Assembly: GCA_963942565.1 (NCBI GenBank)
Contig: OZ012690.1
Location: 4,635,684-4,699,683, forward strand
Length of the DNA: 64,000 nt
Direction: 5' to 3'
Source: Maea johnstoni
Taxonomy: Eukaryota; Annelida; Polychaeta; Spionida; Magelonidae
Shown here piece by piece: positions 61,771-64,000 of the stretch (position 1 is its first letter; every line of letters starts with the position of its first letter). Below the pieces are notes generated by a model that was not told the origin of the DNA, did no database searches, and saw only the letters and a program-made list of their open reading frames with translations. Made by a program: the position numbers and the translations under genes.

Positions 61771-61985
61771 TTAACTCCATGCTGCTGGTGGCTGATTTGT
61801 CCAATACAAATCATGCAAAACCCTGAAAAATGACTGTAACCCTGGCATTATGGGTACTCATCTGAGAGTACTCCGCGAGAGCTATCCAATGAATACCAAC
61901 ATGACAGGATTTAGATGGTTTTCAAAAATATTTGCGTCCTAGTGCAATTGGACGAAGGTATAGTTTCAGCATTGGAGGGGTTAAG
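61771..61985 (+). mobile_element. MITE family A copy within a 300-bp direct repeat
   Basis: TTAACTCCATGCTGCTGGTG to GCATTGGAGGGGTTAAG. The flanks CTTTGTCTCTCTAGGAAGTC then ATTAAAATCAGCT (61686) and CTTTGTCTGTCCAGGAAGTC then ATTAAAATCAGCT (62011) repeat on either side, so the MITE lies between two copies of a duplicated segment. Confidence 0.8.
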
Positions 61986-62099
61986 TTGTCTCCTGGTTTT
62001 ACTGCAGCCTTTGTCTGTCCAGGAAGTCATTAAAATCAGCTCTTTGGGATTTTAACCTATATGATTACTTGGTGGTTTCTTTGTCTATTGATCTTAACC

Positions 62100-63360
62100 C
62101 CCTTCGCTGGAGAATGGAAGCAAATAATAATACTGTTTATAGCAGTGAGAATTTCGTTGACATCAGTTGTTTGTGATTTAAGCCATATCGTCCTTCCCTT
62201 AGATTCAATGTCTCTAGATTCCACATCCATGAAATGTATGAAACAATTTATAAAATCAAAGTGTACTTTATGAATTTTACACATCAAAAAATTCAATTTC
62301 ATTTCATTTCCATTATACAAAACCTTGAAAATGCCTCAGCAGTGTTACTAGAAATCTCAGCAAACATGTTGACTAGGTAATTTCTAAGACTAAGATTCAG
62401 ATGGATCGGAAGTCAGCAGATCTTGCTGGGTAACCCATGTTATGGGTCACAGCAGTGTATCAACTGATATACCCTGCTGGCAGCCAATAGGCATGCCCTG
62501 CAGCTGTCCTCTAGCCCACTCCTAAATGACATGTGTGCAGCACTAATTATTCTGCTGACACTGAACAACCAGCCGTATCACGGTCGCTGCACACTGGTCA
62601 TAATGTGACTCCCCCCCACCCCCCCCCCCCCCTCATTTTTGCTCTAATGCTATTCTTGGCAAATCCCATGTCAACCCGTCCTCCTACCATACTGACCTAG
62701 AGTAACTTTATGCAAATTATCCTAAGTAATACCTCTGTTCCTACCACAAAGAGATCAATTCTGTAGACATCCAGCGCAAGATTTCCTATACACATTCCCC
62801 TTAGGGAGGCATTTTATGTAAATGATGTTGATCCTTGATGTGCCAAAAACAAAGAAATGAAAATCTTAAAAAAGATCTTGCCTTAGGCAACCTTCCCCCT
62901 ACTCTCAAAAATGAACTCATTCATTAATAAATAAAAAGTTTTCCTATGCAAATTATGCCAATATCTCATATTCACCTAACACATTCATTTTTAATCTAGC
63001 CCTCCATCGCACAAAGAGCGACTTTATTATATGCAAATCATGTCAATTGCTTGTGCTCCAACAAGAAAAAAGTTAATTTTTAGATAATTTCATAAAGTTC
63101 TAGCCCAATCCATTCCATAATTATCATCCCACACAAAAGAGTCATTCTATACAAAAGCCAATTACATTTGCCCCAACAACAAAGAGTTTAATATTGTCAA
63201 ATCCTGGTTGGCTTGGGGATGTAGGAAATGTGTGGCATTTCCCAGGACCCACAAGCAGAAAAAGTGACATGTATGACAATGAATCATGCCTAAACGTCTG
63301 AATATTATATCAGTAAAGGCAGCTGCAGTTATTGTCCAGCACGGACATGTTTAGACTAGC
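62100..63360. other. Mostly unique DNA; one C-tract
   Basis: A C-rich run (CCCCCCCACCCCCCCCCCCC, about 62610-62632) and imperfect repeats of ATGCAAATYATGYCAAT (62946, 63031). No exon is supported. Confidence 0.5.
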
Positions 63361-63361
63361 T

Positions 63362-63640
63362 CCTAGTTAGCCTAGATTTCTAGGCTGTCATAATGTATTT
63401 TTCTTTCATGTTTTTTTATGTTACGAGGCACCAAATAGTCTAGGTGGCTATAGTGGCCAAATTAGTTCACACCTATCTCAGCACGGGAAGAGAGGACTCA
63501 GTTTCAGTATGATAATTTTTTTTAAAACCTATAGAGATATGATCAGGTGGTGCCATCTATCTACCATATCTGGCACTACACCACACTGCTTGGTCAACAC
63601 AACTCTTTAGGGACCATGAGCCTAGTCTAGCTCCTACTCT
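63362..63640 (+). repeat. Interspersed repeat family F, copy 3
   Basis: CCTAGATTTCTAGGCTGTCA, GGCACCAAATAGTCTAGGTG, GAGAGGACTCAGTTTCAGTA, then GATCAGGTGGTGCCATCTAT and GACCATGAGCCTAGTCTAG. It is the longest of the three copies. Confidence 0.65.
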
Positions 63641-63711
63641 TTGGTGTTTTCTCTGCTCTGGTCTCTATCTTGTGCATAATATCTATTTATATATGCTAGT
63701 TCCTGTGGCAG

Positions 63712-63786
63712 ATCATAGATGGCGCCAAGGGCGGTCTCCCTGATCTGAGCCAGGACCAATTTGAAAGCTTTCACTCTGGCCACCTG
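63712..63786 (+). CDS. Probable 25-codon internal exon of the unidentified gene
   Basis: Acceptor TTCCTGTGGCAG|ATC and donor CACCTG|GTGAGC bound 75 bases, phase 0 at both ends, reading IIDGAKGGLPDLSQDQFESF then HSGHL. The GC content and codon pattern are like coding sequence. It could follow the exon at 50625-50990, although a 12.7-kb intron is long. Another acceptor, TTTCTGTAG|G, lies at the window's last bases (63991-64000), consistent with a gene that continues on the + strand. Confidence 0.45.
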
Positions 63787-64000
63787 GTGAGCAATTTCAA
63801 AACTAAATCATGGTAGCCACAGTTTTGGGGTATAAATTTTATGTTAAATTTATAAAGAAGAAGAAGAATGCTTGGCCTTTGTGGGGTTAGGCAAGGACAT
63901 GTTCTGAGAATAGAAGGGTGGATAAAGGTTGATTTGATTGGGTTGGGTTTGGTTTAGAGAGAGTATCTGAATGGAGTTGTATTCCCTATGTTTCTGTAGG

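Overview
This is a window of animal nuclear DNA: AT-rich, with spliced genes that have canonical GT-AG introns, many simple repeats, and dense small inverted-repeat transposons (MITEs), SINEs and one long LINE. The two host genes I can name match their vertebrate counterparts almost exon for exon. The repeat content (tRNA-derived SINEs, a PHD-finger ORF1 LINE, a 'gatatagcgcc' 3' tail family) suggests a marine invertebrate bilaterian such as a lancelet, hemichordate, echinoderm or lophotrochozoan. I cannot narrow it further from sequence alone.

Layout. (1) 1-19.8 kb, + strand: the last 15 coding exons (859 residues and the stop) of DYNC2H1, the cytoplasmic dynein-2 heavy chain that drives retrograde intraflagellar transport. 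(2) 19.8-22.0 kb: the space between two convergent genes. (3) 22.06-30.48 kb, - strand: a complete eight-exon FRG1 gene (269 aa). (4) 30.98-37.83 kb, + strand: an apparently intact LINE placed head-to-head with FRG1, with ORF1 (947 aa, PHD finger) and ORF2 (endonuclease plus reverse transcriptase). (5) 37.9-50 kb: repeat-rich DNA, with a 563-bp tandem duplication, a 63-bp inverted-repeat element, a 3-kb cluster of a recurring 50-bp box, a 94-bp array and a tRNA-derived SINE. (6) 50-64 kb: probably a third, + strand gene of unknown identity (first exon 50625-50990, another exon 63712-63786, a further acceptor at the window edge). Its very long intron holds a 60/61-bp satellite, MITEs and a 200-base gap.

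Main observations. First, the DYNC2H1 introns repeatedly carry partial copies of their own exon-intron junctions. I see this beside seven exons. The extreme case is a 71-bp minisatellite at 8357-10550, in which 31 tandem units each carry a polypyrimidine tract, an AG acceptor and the first 45 bases of the following exon. Second, the LINE has no ATG for ORF2 upstream of its endonuclease domain, but ORF1 ends with an in-frame T TTT TTA heptamer from which a -1 shift enters the ORF2 frame. This suggests programmed frameshifting. Third, several MITE families have themselves expanded into local tandem arrays, or carry nested insertions, inside host introns.
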